Shown here piece after piece: positions 1 through 7,420 of a stretch of DNA of 12,149 nucleotides (its first letter is position 1; every line of letters begins with the position of its first letter). The notes under the pieces were generated by a model that saw only the letters and a program-made list of their open reading frames with translations, was not told the origin of the DNA and searched no databases. The translations under genes and the position numbers were made by a program. The stretch is from Gammaproteobacteria bacterium (GTDB lineage: Bacteria; Pseudomonadota; Gammaproteobacteria; Steroidobacterales; Steroidobacteraceae), in assembly GCA_029857655.1 (NCBI GenBank), contig JAOUGR010000029.1, positions 1 to 12,149 on the forward strand, in the 5' to 3' direction.

Positions 1-1713
1 CCCGATACCGGCATTGTCTGCAAGGGCCTTTACCAGGGCCGGGAGATCACGGGTATCCGGCTCAATTTCTCCAAGCGTTACATCACGCTTGCGCCGATCG
101 CGACGATCATCGGGCTCGCGTTCCGCCTGTTCGATCCCGACAAGCTGCTGGGCGGCGACAAGACCGACCATGGCATCACGGTGGCACTGGTTCCGCGCAA
201 CACGCCGGGCATCACGATCGGCCGGCGGCATTTCTCGCTCAACAATCCGTTCCAGAACGGGCCGATTCGCGGCAAGGACGTATTCGTGCCGCTCGATGTC
301 ATCATCGGCGGCACGAAGATGGCCGGACAAGGCTGGCGCATGCTGGTCGAGCAACTCTCGGTCGGGCGCTGCATTTCGCTGCCCTCGATCGCGACCGGCG
401 GCGCCAAGGGCGCCGTGTACTCGACCGGCGCCTATGCCCGCATCCGGCGCCAATTCAACATGCCAATCGGCCGCTTTGAGGGCGTCGAGGCAGTGATCGC
501 CCGCATGGCGGCGCGCACCTACATCATGGATGCGGCGCGTTCGGTGACGACCGGCGCGATCGACGGCGGCGAAAAGCCTTCCGTGCCGGCCGGCATCCTG
601 AAGTATCACATCACCGAATTCGGACGGATGATCGCAAACGACGCGATGGACGTGCAGGGCGGCAAGGGCATCATGCTCGGTCCGAAGAACTACCTCGGCC
701 GCGGCTACCAGGCCGTGCCGGTCAGCATCACCGTCGAAGGCGCCAATATCCTGACACGCAGCCTCATCATCTTCGGACAGGGGGCCGTGCGCTGTCATCC
801 CTGGGTGCTGAAGGAGATGAACGCCGCGAAGGATCCCGATCGCGCGCGCGGCGTGCGCGACTTCGACAGGGCGCTTTTCGGCCACATCGGTTTTACGATT
901 TCGAATGCCGTGCGCTCATTCTTCGGCGCGATCACGCTGTCGCGCATAGTCAATGCGCCAAGGAAGGGCCCGACCAAGCGTTACTTCGAGCACATCAACC
1001 GATTCAGCGCTTCATTTGCGTTCGCGACCGATGTCGCGATGCTGTCGCTAGGCGGCTACCTGAAGAAAAAGGAAACCCTCTCCGCGCGGCTCGGGGACGT
1101 GCTGTCCTCGATGTACCTGGCCTCGATGGTGCTGAAGCATTACGAGAACCAGGGCCGGCCGGAGGCCGACCTGCCGTTGGTAGAGTATTCCTGCCGCCAG
1201 CTGCTGTACCAGGCCCAGGAGCAGCTACACAGCTTCCTGCGCAATTTCCCGGTGCGCTGGCTCGCGGTACTGATGCGGGCACTGATCTTTCCGCGCGGCT
1301 TGACCTATTCGGCGCCGAGCGACCGGCTGAATCCGCAGATTGCGGAACTGGTCATGAATCCCGGCGAGGCGCGCGAGCGGCTATGCCACTACGTATATCG
1401 CACGCTCGAGCCGACCAATCATCTCGGCCTCGTGCAGCAGGCGATGGAACTCGCAATCGCGGCAGAACCCATCGAGAAGCGGATCCGCGTCGAGGGCGTC
1501 AAGACCGGCCGCGTGACGGCGCTCGACCTGCCGGGACAGATCCGCGAGGCACAGGCCGCCGGCATCATCAGTGAGGCCGAGGCTGCACAACTGCGCGAGT
1601 ACGACCGCAAGGTCATGGACATCATCAATGTGGATGATTTCGATCCGCGCGAGCTCGTCGCCGGGTCAACCTACGAGATCCAGCTCGACGGCGGCAGCGT
1701 CCAGGTGGCCTGA
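1..1713 (+). CDS. fadE: FadE-type acyl-CoA dehydrogenase, C-terminal part (5' end outside window)
   Basis: The frame is open from the first base to a TGA at 1711-1713, giving about 570 residues of a protein that is usually about 800 residues long, so roughly the N-terminal 230-250 residues are missing. FadE-type enzymes catalyse the first, FAD-dependent step of beta-oxidation (acyl-CoA to trans-2-enoyl-CoA) and are linked to electron-transfer flavoprotein or the inner membrane. Visible family blocks are KRYITLAPIAT and the LFDP segment near the start, a substrate/flavin region around GWRMLVEQLSVGRCISLPS (331-387), DVQGGKGIMLGP (about 649-684), and VEGANILTRSLIIFGQGA (733-786), whose Glu at 736-738 lies in the block containing the most conserved acidic residue of this family. 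The long C-terminal extension after about 800 is typical of FadE and absent from short mitochondrial-type acyl-CoA dehydrogenases. GTG 181 is an internal codon and not the start. Identity is firm; chain-length preference cannot be told. Confidence 0.93.
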   Translation, partial: PDTGIVCKGLYQGREITGIRLNFSKRYITLAPIATIIGLAFRLFDPDKLLGGDKTDHGITVALVPRNTPGITIGRRHFSLNNPFQNGPIRGKDVFVPLDVIIGGTKMAGQGWRMLVEQLSVGRCISLPSIATGGAKGAVYSTGAYARIRRQFNMPIGRFEGVEAVIARMAARTYIMDAARSVTTGAIDGGEKPSVPAGILKYHITEFGRMIANDAMDVQGGKGIMLGPKNYLGRGYQAVPVSITVEGANILTRSLIIFGQGAVRCHPWVLKEMNAAKDPDRARGVRDFDRALFGHIGFTISNAVRSFFGAITLSRIVNAPRKGPTKRYFEHINRFSASFAFATDVAMLSLGGYLKKKETLSARLGDVLSSMYLASMVLKHYENQGRPEADLPLVEYSCRQLLYQAQEQLHSFLRNFPVRWLAVLMRALIFPRGLTYSAPSDRLNPQIAELVMNPGEARERLCHYVYRTLEPTNHLGLVQQAMELAIAAEPIEKRIRVEGVKTGRVTALDLPGQIREAQAAGIISEAEAAQLREYDRKVMDIINVDDFDPRELVAGSTYEIQLDGGSVQVA

Positions 1714-1763
1714 GCTTCTACGCGACCCGGTACCCGACCCCGATCACACTCGCGTCCTCGTCA

Positions 1764-1784
1764 GCACTCGGCAGGTTCGAGTGC
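1764..1784. repeat. Perfect 7-bp inverted repeat downstream of fadE
   Basis: GCACTCG (1764-1770) and CGAGTGC (1778-1784) are separated by a 7-nt loop, and the repeat lies 50 bp after the fadE stop. It could form a stem in the fadE 3' untranslated RNA. No run of T follows it, so it does not look like a standard intrinsic terminator. It may be an RNA-protecting hairpin, a protein-binding site or chance. Confidence 0.4.
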
Positions 1785-1805
1785 CACCATAAGCTGCGAC
1801 GCGCT

Positions 1806-1847
1806 CTACAGAATTATCCCGTGAACAGGGTTCAACTGGCCCTGTAG
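1806..1847 (+). promoter_or_regulatory. Leader with two mutually exclusive stems before the gene at 1862
   Basis: CTACAG (1806-1811) can pair with CTGTAG (1842-1847). The inner TGAAC (1822-1826) can at the same time pair with GTTCA (1830-1834). Alternatively ACAGGG (1825-1830) pairs with CCCTGT (1840-1845) around a 9-nt loop, which uses part of the same 3' arm. The structure ends 14 nt before the ATG at 1862. No good sigma-70 promoter and no strong Shine-Dalgarno are visible here. This may be a small regulatory leader, but each stem is only 5-6 bp, so chance is a real possibility. Confidence 0.2.
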
Positions 1848-1861
1848 ATACGGGGTAAGCA

Positions 1862-2479
1862 ATGCCTCCAAATGATGCCGGGCTCCTGACGGTCTCCGAC
1901 ATACGAGAATTCTTTCGCGAGGCGCTGGCGAGCGCCCTCGAGCAGCAGCACCTGCGGGTGAAGGATCACACCGAACATTACGTCGTCAACCTGCTGGCGA
2001 TGTTCGCCCGCACCGAGGCCCTGTTCGAACCGGGCCCAGATGGCGCGCAATCGAAGCCCCTCGCGCTGCTGCTCGCCGAGGCATTCGAGACCCGGGATGA
2101 TGAACACCGCTTCCGCACGCTGCAGCGCCTGGGCGATGTCGCGCTCTTTGTCTCCGGATTCCTTGCAAGCGGATTCCCGCGCCGGCTCGTGGACATCGAC
2201 TATCACATCGCGATGGGTGGCCGGGCCTACGGCGCGCTTGCCCAGACAGTGCCGCGCGGACCGCGGCGGGTGCTTGCGACCGTCTTCGCCGAACTCGAGG
2301 ACAAGTTCCAGCCGCTCGTCGATGCGCTCAACGACATCAGCGAAAGCGCGGTGACGCGCTCCCAGCGCGACGTGCTTCGCCTCTATGAGCTCTGGCACAG
2401 GACGGGCAGCCGGCGCGCCCACCGCCTGTTGGTGCGCCTCGGCATCCAGCCCCAGGCCCCCGGCGCATTCGCGCACTGA
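1862..2479 (+). CDS. Conserved hypothetical protein (205 aa), soluble and mainly helical
   Basis: This is a 205-residue protein with no signal peptide and no clear membrane segment. It is rich in helix-forming residues. The stretch around residues 85-125 contains a pattern (RTLQRLGDVALFVSGF, then LVDIDYHIAMGGRAYGAL) that I recognise as a conserved block of an uncharacterised proteobacterial family, though I cannot name a domain for it. ATG 1862 is the first start in frame after the fadE gap. The Shine-Dalgarno is weak (GGGGTAAG region), and the codon composition resembles the neighbours. Its stop is one base before the ATG of the next gene, so the two are almost certainly co-transcribed and probably act together. 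Function is unknown. Confidence 0.82.
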   Translation: MPPNDAGLLTVSDIREFFREALASALEQQHLRVKDHTEHYVVNLLAMFARTEALFEPGPDGAQSKPLALLLAEAFETRDDEHRFRTLQRLGDVALFVSGFLASGFPRRLVDIDYHIAMGGRAYGALAQTVPRGPRRVLATVFAELEDKFQPLVDALNDISESAVTRSQRDVLRLYELWHRTGSRRAHRLLVRLGIQPQAPGAFAH

Positions 2480-2480
2480 C

Positions 2481-3146
2481 ATGGCAGTCGCAGCACTTGG
2501 GAGACTCGAGCTGCTGCTGACCGGGATCTACGATCTCCGCATAGGCTGCCGCGTCGAGGATTTCCTGGTCACCGAACGGCAGCAATTGCCCGCCACCTGC
2601 CGGGACGCACCGGGCGACGAGCAGCTGTTCGTGACGATCGCCGATGACGAGCTTTGCATGTCGCTGTTCCTCGACCCGGAAATGCTGGAGAGGCTCCAGT
2701 CGCACGATCCGAATGACAAGCTGGACCAGCACAATGTCGCGGACTGCTGGACCGCACTCGAGGGGATCAGTCATTTTCTCTGCGTCGCCCATCACGCGGA
2801 GCATGATCGCCCGGTATCCCTGCTGACACTTGAACTGCAGGCCGAGATCGACAAGTACATCGCGAGCTTCCTGCTGCTGCGCAGGCGTGACCCGAATCGT
2901 TTTCCCGCCGAATTGCACCCGCTGCTTTTCCAGCGCGCGCGAATCGATCCCCGGCTTGCCGCCGGCCGCAAGTCCCTGTACCGGCGCGCCAGCCGGTATG
3001 CCGCACGATTCTGCGCGAAGCTCGAGCCACGATTGCGCGCGCTCTGCCGGTCCGGCGACCGGGGCTGGCAGATGGACTTGCGGCGGTTCTACCGGCTCAC
3101 GGACTTCGGAAAACTCAGGCATATCGAGCGCCTGCAGGTGTGCTGA
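2481..3146 (+). CDS. Conserved hypothetical protein (221 aa), partner of the preceding gene
   Basis: This encodes a 221-residue soluble protein without signal peptide or membrane helices. The frame is open back to 2385, but ATG 2481, one base after the previous stop, is the natural start for a translationally coupled pair. The middle of the protein reads NVADCWTALEGISHFL followed by LTLELQAEIDKYIASFLLL, a pattern I recognise as a recurrent conserved block in uncharacterised proteobacterial proteins. The first half is acidic and the last 60 residues are strongly basic (many Arg/Lys, from about residue 150 on), so nucleic acid or membrane-surface contact is conceivable. That is inference only. 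The spacing of one base to its upstream neighbour suggests a functional pair. I do not recognise a catalytic motif. Confidence 0.8.
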   Translation: MAVAALGRLELLLTGIYDLRIGCRVEDFLVTERQQLPATCRDAPGDEQLFVTIADDELCMSLFLDPEMLERLQSHDPNDKLDQHNVADCWTALEGISHFLCVAHHAEHDRPVSLLTLELQAEIDKYIASFLLLRRRDPNRFPAELHPLLFQRARIDPRLAAGRKSLYRRASRYAARFCAKLEPRLRALCRSGDRGWQMDLRRFYRLTDFGKLRHIERLQVC

Positions 3147-3183
3147 GCTAAGATCTGCGCTGTCGCTCGAAACGAGCCGCTGC

Positions 3184-4500
3184 GTGTCATCCAAGCTCAT
3201 TTACGAAGTCGAGTGCCAGCTCGACCCGGACATCGTCGCGGACTACGACGCGTGGCTGCCGGGCCACGTCCGCGACGTGCTGGCCAGCGCCGGATTCCTG
3301 GGTGCCAGCATCGACTCGACGGAAACGCCTTCCGGCGAGCGCCAACGCCGGCGCATCCGGTACCGGGTCGAGAGCGTGGCCGCCCTCGACCAGTACCTGG
3401 AAAATGAGGCCACGCGCTTCCGGACCGAGACGGCCGAGCGATTCGGCGGGCGTGTGCAGTGCGAGCGGCGCGTGTACAAGCCGCGCGAGGAGATCCTGCC
3501 GGCGGCGCTCGAACCGCCGCACTGCCTCAATTGCGGCGCGCCGGTCTCCGGCAAGCACTGCCACGACTGTGGCCAGGCGTCCGACTTGCACGTTTTATCC
3601 ATGCGCGAGGTCGCCGGCGACGTCTCGCACTCCCTGCTGCATCTCGACAGCCGCGCGTGGCAGACCATCAAGCTCCTGGTGCTCAAGCCCGGCGAGCTGA
3701 CACGGGAGTTCATCGCGGGTCGGCACCAGAGCTACCTTCCGCCATTCCGTTTCTACCTCGCCATCAGCATCCTGTTTTTCGCGCTGTCGGCGCTATTGCC
3801 GGACAAGGATCTGGTGCACCTTGATGACGATGGCCAGACGGTCATTGCGCCCGTCACCATCGAACTGCCGGAGGGTGCGCCCGGCGCGGTTGCCGAGCAG
3901 GCGGCAGCCACGGCGTCCGTGAGAATCCGCGAAAAACTGGCGAGAGCCAGCATTGATTCCACCCTGGCACAGGACTTGCCGAAATCCGAGGGCAAAGATT
4001 GCGACGTCAATCTGACGCTACCGCTGATCGGTTCAATCAGAGAGCCGCTCAGACGCGCCTGCGAAAGGATCAGGGCCGACGGAGGCAAGCGTCTGCTCGA
4101 GCATTTCGCTGACACGGCGCCCAGGCTCATGTTCCTGTTCCTGCCGCTCATGGCAGCAGTGACGCAACTCTTCTACTGGCGCAGGCCGCGCCGGCTTTAT
4201 GCCGAGCACCTGGTGTTGTTTCTTCACAGCCACGCTTTCGTCTACCTGTTGCTCGCGGCAACCGCTGTGACAATCGCGCTGTCGACGATAGAAGTGCCGC
4301 TGTTCGGACTGTTCGGCTTCCTCACCTTGGCGCTGTACGCCTACCTGCCGTACTACATCTACCGTTCCATGCGCGTCGCGTATGGCGAGAGCCGGTCCAG
4401 GACATTGCTCAAGTTCACGGCCTTGGGAACGATTTATTTGATCCTGCTCGGCGTGACGATGTTTGCGGGCCTCGTCTACTCGGCGCTCGCCCTGACATGA
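3184..4500 (+). CDS. DUF4286-like / zinc-ribbon / DUF3667 membrane fusion protein
   Basis: From the GTG at 3184 this is a 438-residue protein with three visible parts. Residues 1-100 resemble DUF4286 (LIYEVECQLDP, DYDAWLPGHV, then GFLGASI), a small ferredoxin-like fold family of unknown role. Residues 114-129 form a zinc ribbon with two CxxC pairs (C114, C117, C126, C129). Residues from about 133 carry the DUF3667 signature (HLDSRAWQTIKLLVLKPGEL, then a Gly-Arg-His and Tyr-Leu-Pro-Pro stretch) leading into membrane helices at about 190-207, 314-334, 343-368, 372-393 and 412-436. A soluble loop of about 105 residues lies between helices 1 and 2. GTG 3184 is chosen because the DUF4286 strand begins right after it; the frame is open further upstream, so the exact start is not certain. 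It lies 37 bp after the preceding gene and overlaps dinB by 4 bp. Function is unknown; an inner-membrane location is inferred. Confidence 0.85.
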   Translation: MSSKLIYEVECQLDPDIVADYDAWLPGHVRDVLASAGFLGASIDSTETPSGERQRRRIRYRVESVAALDQYLENEATRFRTETAERFGGRVQCERRVYKPREEILPAALEPPHCLNCGAPVSGKHCHDCGQASDLHVLSMREVAGDVSHSLLHLDSRAWQTIKLLVLKPGELTREFIAGRHQSYLPPFRFYLAISILFFALSALLPDKDLVHLDDDGQTVIAPVTIELPEGAPGAVAEQAAATASVRIREKLARASIDSTLAQDLPKSEGKDCDVNLTLPLIGSIREPLRRACERIRADGGKRLLEHFADTAPRLMFLFLPLMAAVTQLFYWRRPRRLYAEHLVLFLHSHAFVYLLLAATAVTIALSTIEVPLFGLFGFLTLALYAYLPYYIYRSMRVAYGESRSRTLLKFTALGTIYLILLGVTMFAGLVYSALALT

Positions 4501-5654
4501 GCGACCATCGCGCGATCCTGCACGTTGACATGGACGCCTTCTACGCGTCGGTCGAGCAGTTCGACAACCCCGAACTTGCCGGCCAGCCGGTCGTCGTCGG
4601 CGGCACAGGGGGCCGCGGGGTCGTGGCAGCCGCAAGCTACGAAGTGCGTCGATTCGGCGTGCATTCCGCGATGCCAATGCGCGAGGCGATGCAGCGCTGC
4701 CCGCATGCGATCGTCATTCGTCCGCGCATGAAACGCTATCGCGAGGTATCGCATCAGGTATTCGAGATCTTCGGCGAATTTACCGATCTCGTCGAAGGCT
4801 TGTCATTGGATGAGGCGTTTCTCGACGTGACCGGCAGCAAGGGCCTGTTCGGAAGCGCCGAGGCGATGGCGCAGGAAATCAAGAATCGCATTCGTGTGCG
4901 AACCGGGCTTACGGCATCGGTCGGCGTCTCCTACAACAAGCTGCTTGCGAAGCTCGCGTCCGAGATGAACAAGCCGGATGGTCTCGCGGTGATCCGGCCC
5001 GCTGAAGTCACCATGATTCTCGACCCGATGCCGGTTCGCCGCCTGCACGGCATCGGCGCAAAGACGGCGGTGCGACTCGAGCAACAGGGAATCCATACTC
5101 TCGGCCAGTTGCGGCGCGCGCCTGAATCCGTGTTGTGGCCGCTGTTCCGTCGCGAGACCCGCGAGATGCGCGAGCGGGCCTCCGGAATAGACGATCGCCC
5201 GGTGGTTTCCGATGCCCCGGAGAAACAGATCAGCTCCGAGGAAACATTCGACGTCGATATCAAGGATCACGAGGAGTTGCGGCAACGACTGGCCCAGCTG
5301 GCCGATCGCACGGCCGAACGCCTGCGTTCACGGCAGCTAAAGGCCGGCATGATCAGCATCAAGGTTCGCCGGCGCGATTTCGAGACTTACACGCGACAGA
5401 GAAGTTTCAGGCCACCGACCCAGGAGACCCGCCTGGTCGTGCAGGTCGCGACCGAGTTGCTCGATCATTGGCTGGACGAACAGCCGCGCGCCGCCGTGCG
5501 CCTGCTGGGCGTCGGTGTCAGCGACCTGGCGCCTGCGCAGCAGCTCGATCTCTTCACGACCCGCGAGAGCGTCGAGTCCGGAAAACTCGATGAGACGCTC
5601 GACCGGATTCGCGGCAAGTACGGGACGGAGGCGGTCAAGCGCGGTAGTGATTAG
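4497..5654 (+). CDS. dinB: DNA polymerase IV (Y-family translesion polymerase)
   Basis: This 385-residue Pol IV copies damaged or distorted templates with low fidelity. The N-terminal palm motif LHVDMDAFYASVE holds catalytic Asp11 and steric-gate Phe15, and SLDEAFLD holds Asp105 and Glu106. VGVSYNKLLAKLASEMNKPDG and the helix-hairpin-helix region (LHGIGAKTAVRLEQQGI) follow, then the little-finger domain. A QLDLF beta-clamp-binding motif lies at residues 349-353, followed by a charged tail of 32 residues, so the clamp motif is internal rather than at the very C terminus as in E. coli (351 aa). The ATG at 4497 overlaps the upstream stop as ATGA and has no evident Shine-Dalgarno, so translation is probably coupled to the membrane gene before it. 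I see no LexA-type CTG-N10-CAG box just upstream, so SOS control, if any, would act at a distant promoter. Confidence 0.97.
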   Translation: MSDHRAILHVDMDAFYASVEQFDNPELAGQPVVVGGTGGRGVVAAASYEVRRFGVHSAMPMREAMQRCPHAIVIRPRMKRYREVSHQVFEIFGEFTDLVEGLSLDEAFLDVTGSKGLFGSAEAMAQEIKNRIRVRTGLTASVGVSYNKLLAKLASEMNKPDGLAVIRPAEVTMILDPMPVRRLHGIGAKTAVRLEQQGIHTLGQLRRAPESVLWPLFRRETREMRERASGIDDRPVVSDAPEKQISSEETFDVDIKDHEELRQRLAQLADRTAERLRSRQLKAGMISIKVRRRDFETYTRQRSFRPPTQETRLVVQVATELLDHWLDEQPRAAVRLLGVGVSDLAPAQQLDLFTTRESVESGKLDETLDRIRGKYGTEAVKRGSD

Positions 5655-5730
5655 GCAGCGCGCCAACAACAGGCACGCAACCTTCCACGGCAATGCCCAG
5701 GGCGACGCCCGCGGCCCCCGGCAGTCGGCT

Positions 5731-5759
5731 TTGCGCTGTACCCGGCGTGCAGGCATCAT
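5731..5759 (+). promoter_or_regulatory. Weak candidate sigma-70 promoter for gspA
   Basis: The 143 bp between dinB and gspA contain TTGCGC (5731-5736) and CATCAT (5754-5759) with a 17-bp spacer, four of six matches to each consensus hexamer. The palindrome ACTTAAGT (5786-5793) lies between this and the gspA ATG. A promoter in this gap is expected because gspA starts a new unit, but these boxes are poor and could be chance. I see no intrinsic terminator for dinB in the gap. Confidence 0.2.
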
Positions 5760-5797
5760 GGTCCCCCGCGGAAGCCTGACCAGTCACTTAAGTCCTT

Positions 5798-7420
5798 ATG
5801 TACACAAGCTTTTTTGGTCTGACCGAAAAGCCGTTCGCGATCACGCCCGACCCGCGATACCTCTACCTCAGCGAGCGGCACGCGGAAGCACTCGCGCATC
5901 TGACGTATGGCATTGCCGAAGCCGGCGGATTCATCCAGCTGACCGGCGAGGTGGGAACCGGCAAGACCACGGTGCTCAGGAGCCTGCTGCAGCAGCTGCC
6001 GCCGCATTGCGATGTCGCGCTGATCCTCAATCCGCGCGTGACGCCCGCCGAGTTCCTGCAATGCATCTGCGACGAACTGCACGTGCAGGTGCCGGCAACA
6101 GCCGTCGGCAGCGTCAAGTTGCTGGTGGACCTGCTCACGAATTTCCTGCTCGACGCGCACGGCCGCAGCCGCCGCGTGGTGCTGATGGTGGACGAGGCCC
6201 AGAATCTCTCCGCAGACGTGCTGGAACAGGTGCGTCTGCTGACCAATCTCGAGACTGCCACGCAAAAGCTCCTGCAGATCCTGCTGATCGGCCAGCCGGA
6301 GCTGCGTGCGGTGCTCGCACAACCCGAGTTGCGGCAGCTCGCACAGCGCGTGACCGGCCGCTATCACCTGGAAGCGCTCAGGCGTCCCGAAACCATCGCA
6401 TACATCCGTCACCGGCTACGCGTGGCCGGCGCGACAAGGGACCTGTTTTCGTCTGGCGCGCTCGGCGAACTCCATCGCTTGTCGCGCGGCGTTCCGCGCA
6501 TCATCAATGTCATCGCAGATCGCGCTCTGCTCGGCGCATACACGCGCGAGGAGCATCGCGTCACGGGCAGTTTCGTGCGGCGTGCGGCCGCCGAAGTCTA
6601 CGGACGACCGGTGCTTCCGCCCTGGTTGCGCTGGGTGGCGATGGCAGGTGCGACCGCGGGTGCTCTGCTGCTCACCGTCGCGATCTGGCGCGCGATTCCC
6701 GGACAAGATGCAACGCCGGCGGCTCCCCCGATGGTCGCGCAGGTCGCGCCCGCGGTTGTAGCTCCCGCCCCGGCACCGCGCCCGCAACTCGGCGCGCTGC
6801 TCGCGCTCGATGCCGCCGGCACGACGATGGACTCCGCGTTCGGCTCGCTCTTCAGGATGTGGGGCGCCGAATACCAGTCCAGCAGTGGCCTCGGCTGCGC
6901 ACAGGCCTCCCGGCACGGACTTACCTGCGTCTGGCAGCGCGGCTCGCTGGCACAGCTCAAGCTGTTCAATCGGCCGGCGATCCTGTCGCTGATCGATGAA
7001 TCCAATTCCTCGCGGCAGGTCGTGCTTGCCGGCCTCGAGCAGGGTGACGCACGGCTCCTGATCGGCGCGAGCGAGGTCAAGGTGCCGATCGTGGAACTTG
7101 CCGATTACTGGTTCGGCGAATTCCTGGTCCTGTGGCGCCCGCAGACCGGTGAATTGAGGCCGTTGCGCGAGGGCATGCGCGGCGAGGATGTGCGCTGGTT
7201 GCGCCAGAGCCTCGAGCAACTTGGCGGCCTGCCGGTCTCCGATCGTTCGCGGGATGTCTTCGACGCAGAGCTCGAGCGCCTGGTCGAGGATTTCCAGCGC
7301 AGCAGGCGACTCTCGGTGGACGGTATCGCGGGCGTGCAGACCCAGCTCGTGCTGGATGCCGCGCTCGGCGCGCCCGGTACTCCGACGCTCATGAACCTGG
7401 AAACGAGGACCGGTGCGTGA
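5798..7420 (+). CDS. gspA: General secretion pathway ATPase GspA (ExeA-like), with peptidoglycan-binding domain
   Basis: This 540-residue protein is a type II secretion accessory. In Aeromonas, ExeA with ExeB is required for assembly or transport of the secretin ring through peptidoglycan. It opens with the hallmark MYTSFFGLTEKPF and TPDPRYLYLS. Walker A is GEVGTGKT (50-57) and Walker B is VVLMVDE (Asp132, Glu133), in a cytoplasmic AAA domain to about residue 270. A single membrane helix lies at about 279-301, then an Ala/Pro-rich linker, a domain at about 330-445 that looks like the degenerate C39-peptidase-like module seen in some GspA proteins, and a PG_binding_1 domain at about 455-520 (LREGMRGEDVRWLRQSL and VDGIAGVQTQ). 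The start has no clear Shine-Dalgarno but fits the family exactly. It overlaps gspB by 4 bp. The other gsp genes are not in view. Confidence 0.94.
   Translation: MYTSFFGLTEKPFAITPDPRYLYLSERHAEALAHLTYGIAEAGGFIQLTGEVGTGKTTVLRSLLQQLPPHCDVALILNPRVTPAEFLQCICDELHVQVPATAVGSVKLLVDLLTNFLLDAHGRSRRVVLMVDEAQNLSADVLEQVRLLTNLETATQKLLQILLIGQPELRAVLAQPELRQLAQRVTGRYHLEALRRPETIAYIRHRLRVAGATRDLFSSGALGELHRLSRGVPRIINVIADRALLGAYTREEHRVTGSFVRRAAAEVYGRPVLPPWLRWVAMAGATAGALLLTVAIWRAIPGQDATPAAPPMVAQVAPAVVAPAPAPRPQLGALLALDAAGTTMDSAFGSLFRMWGAEYQSSSGLGCAQASRHGLTCVWQRGSLAQLKLFNRPAILSLIDESNSSRQVVLAGLEQGDARLLIGASEVKVPIVELADYWFGEFLVLWRPQTGELRPLREGMRGEDVRWLRQSLEQLGGLPVSDRSRDVFDAELERLVEDFQRSRRLSVDGIAGVQTQLVLDAALGAPGTPTLMNLETRTGA

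Noticed and set aside
2385-2480. Upstream extension of the second hypothetical protein
   Set aside because: It would overlap the end of the preceding gene out of frame and adds Arg/Ala/Ser-rich residues typical of noncoding frames. ATG 2481 is the coupled start.
2337-3200. A 287-codon minus-strand open frame opposite the second hypothetical gene
   Set aside because: The plus-strand gene has the better composition, a one-base link to its upstream partner and recognisable conserved blocks. The antisense product looks random.
5655-5797. Possible small gene or terminator between dinB and gspA
   Set aside because: No frame with a credible ribosome site and no stem with a T-run was found. GGGCG/CGCCC-type pairings have loops too short to form.
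6121-6128. GCTGGTGG, identical to the E. coli Chi site
   Set aside because: It is an 8-mer common in GC-rich DNA that falls inside gspA codons. The host's Chi sequence is unknown, so no function can be claimed.
5515-6999. A 494-codon open frame (+) overlapping dinB's end and most of gspA
   Set aside because: It lies in another frame across clear dinB and gspA coding sequence. Its product is Arg/Ala/Pro-rich low-complexity, as expected of out-of-frame GC-rich DNA.
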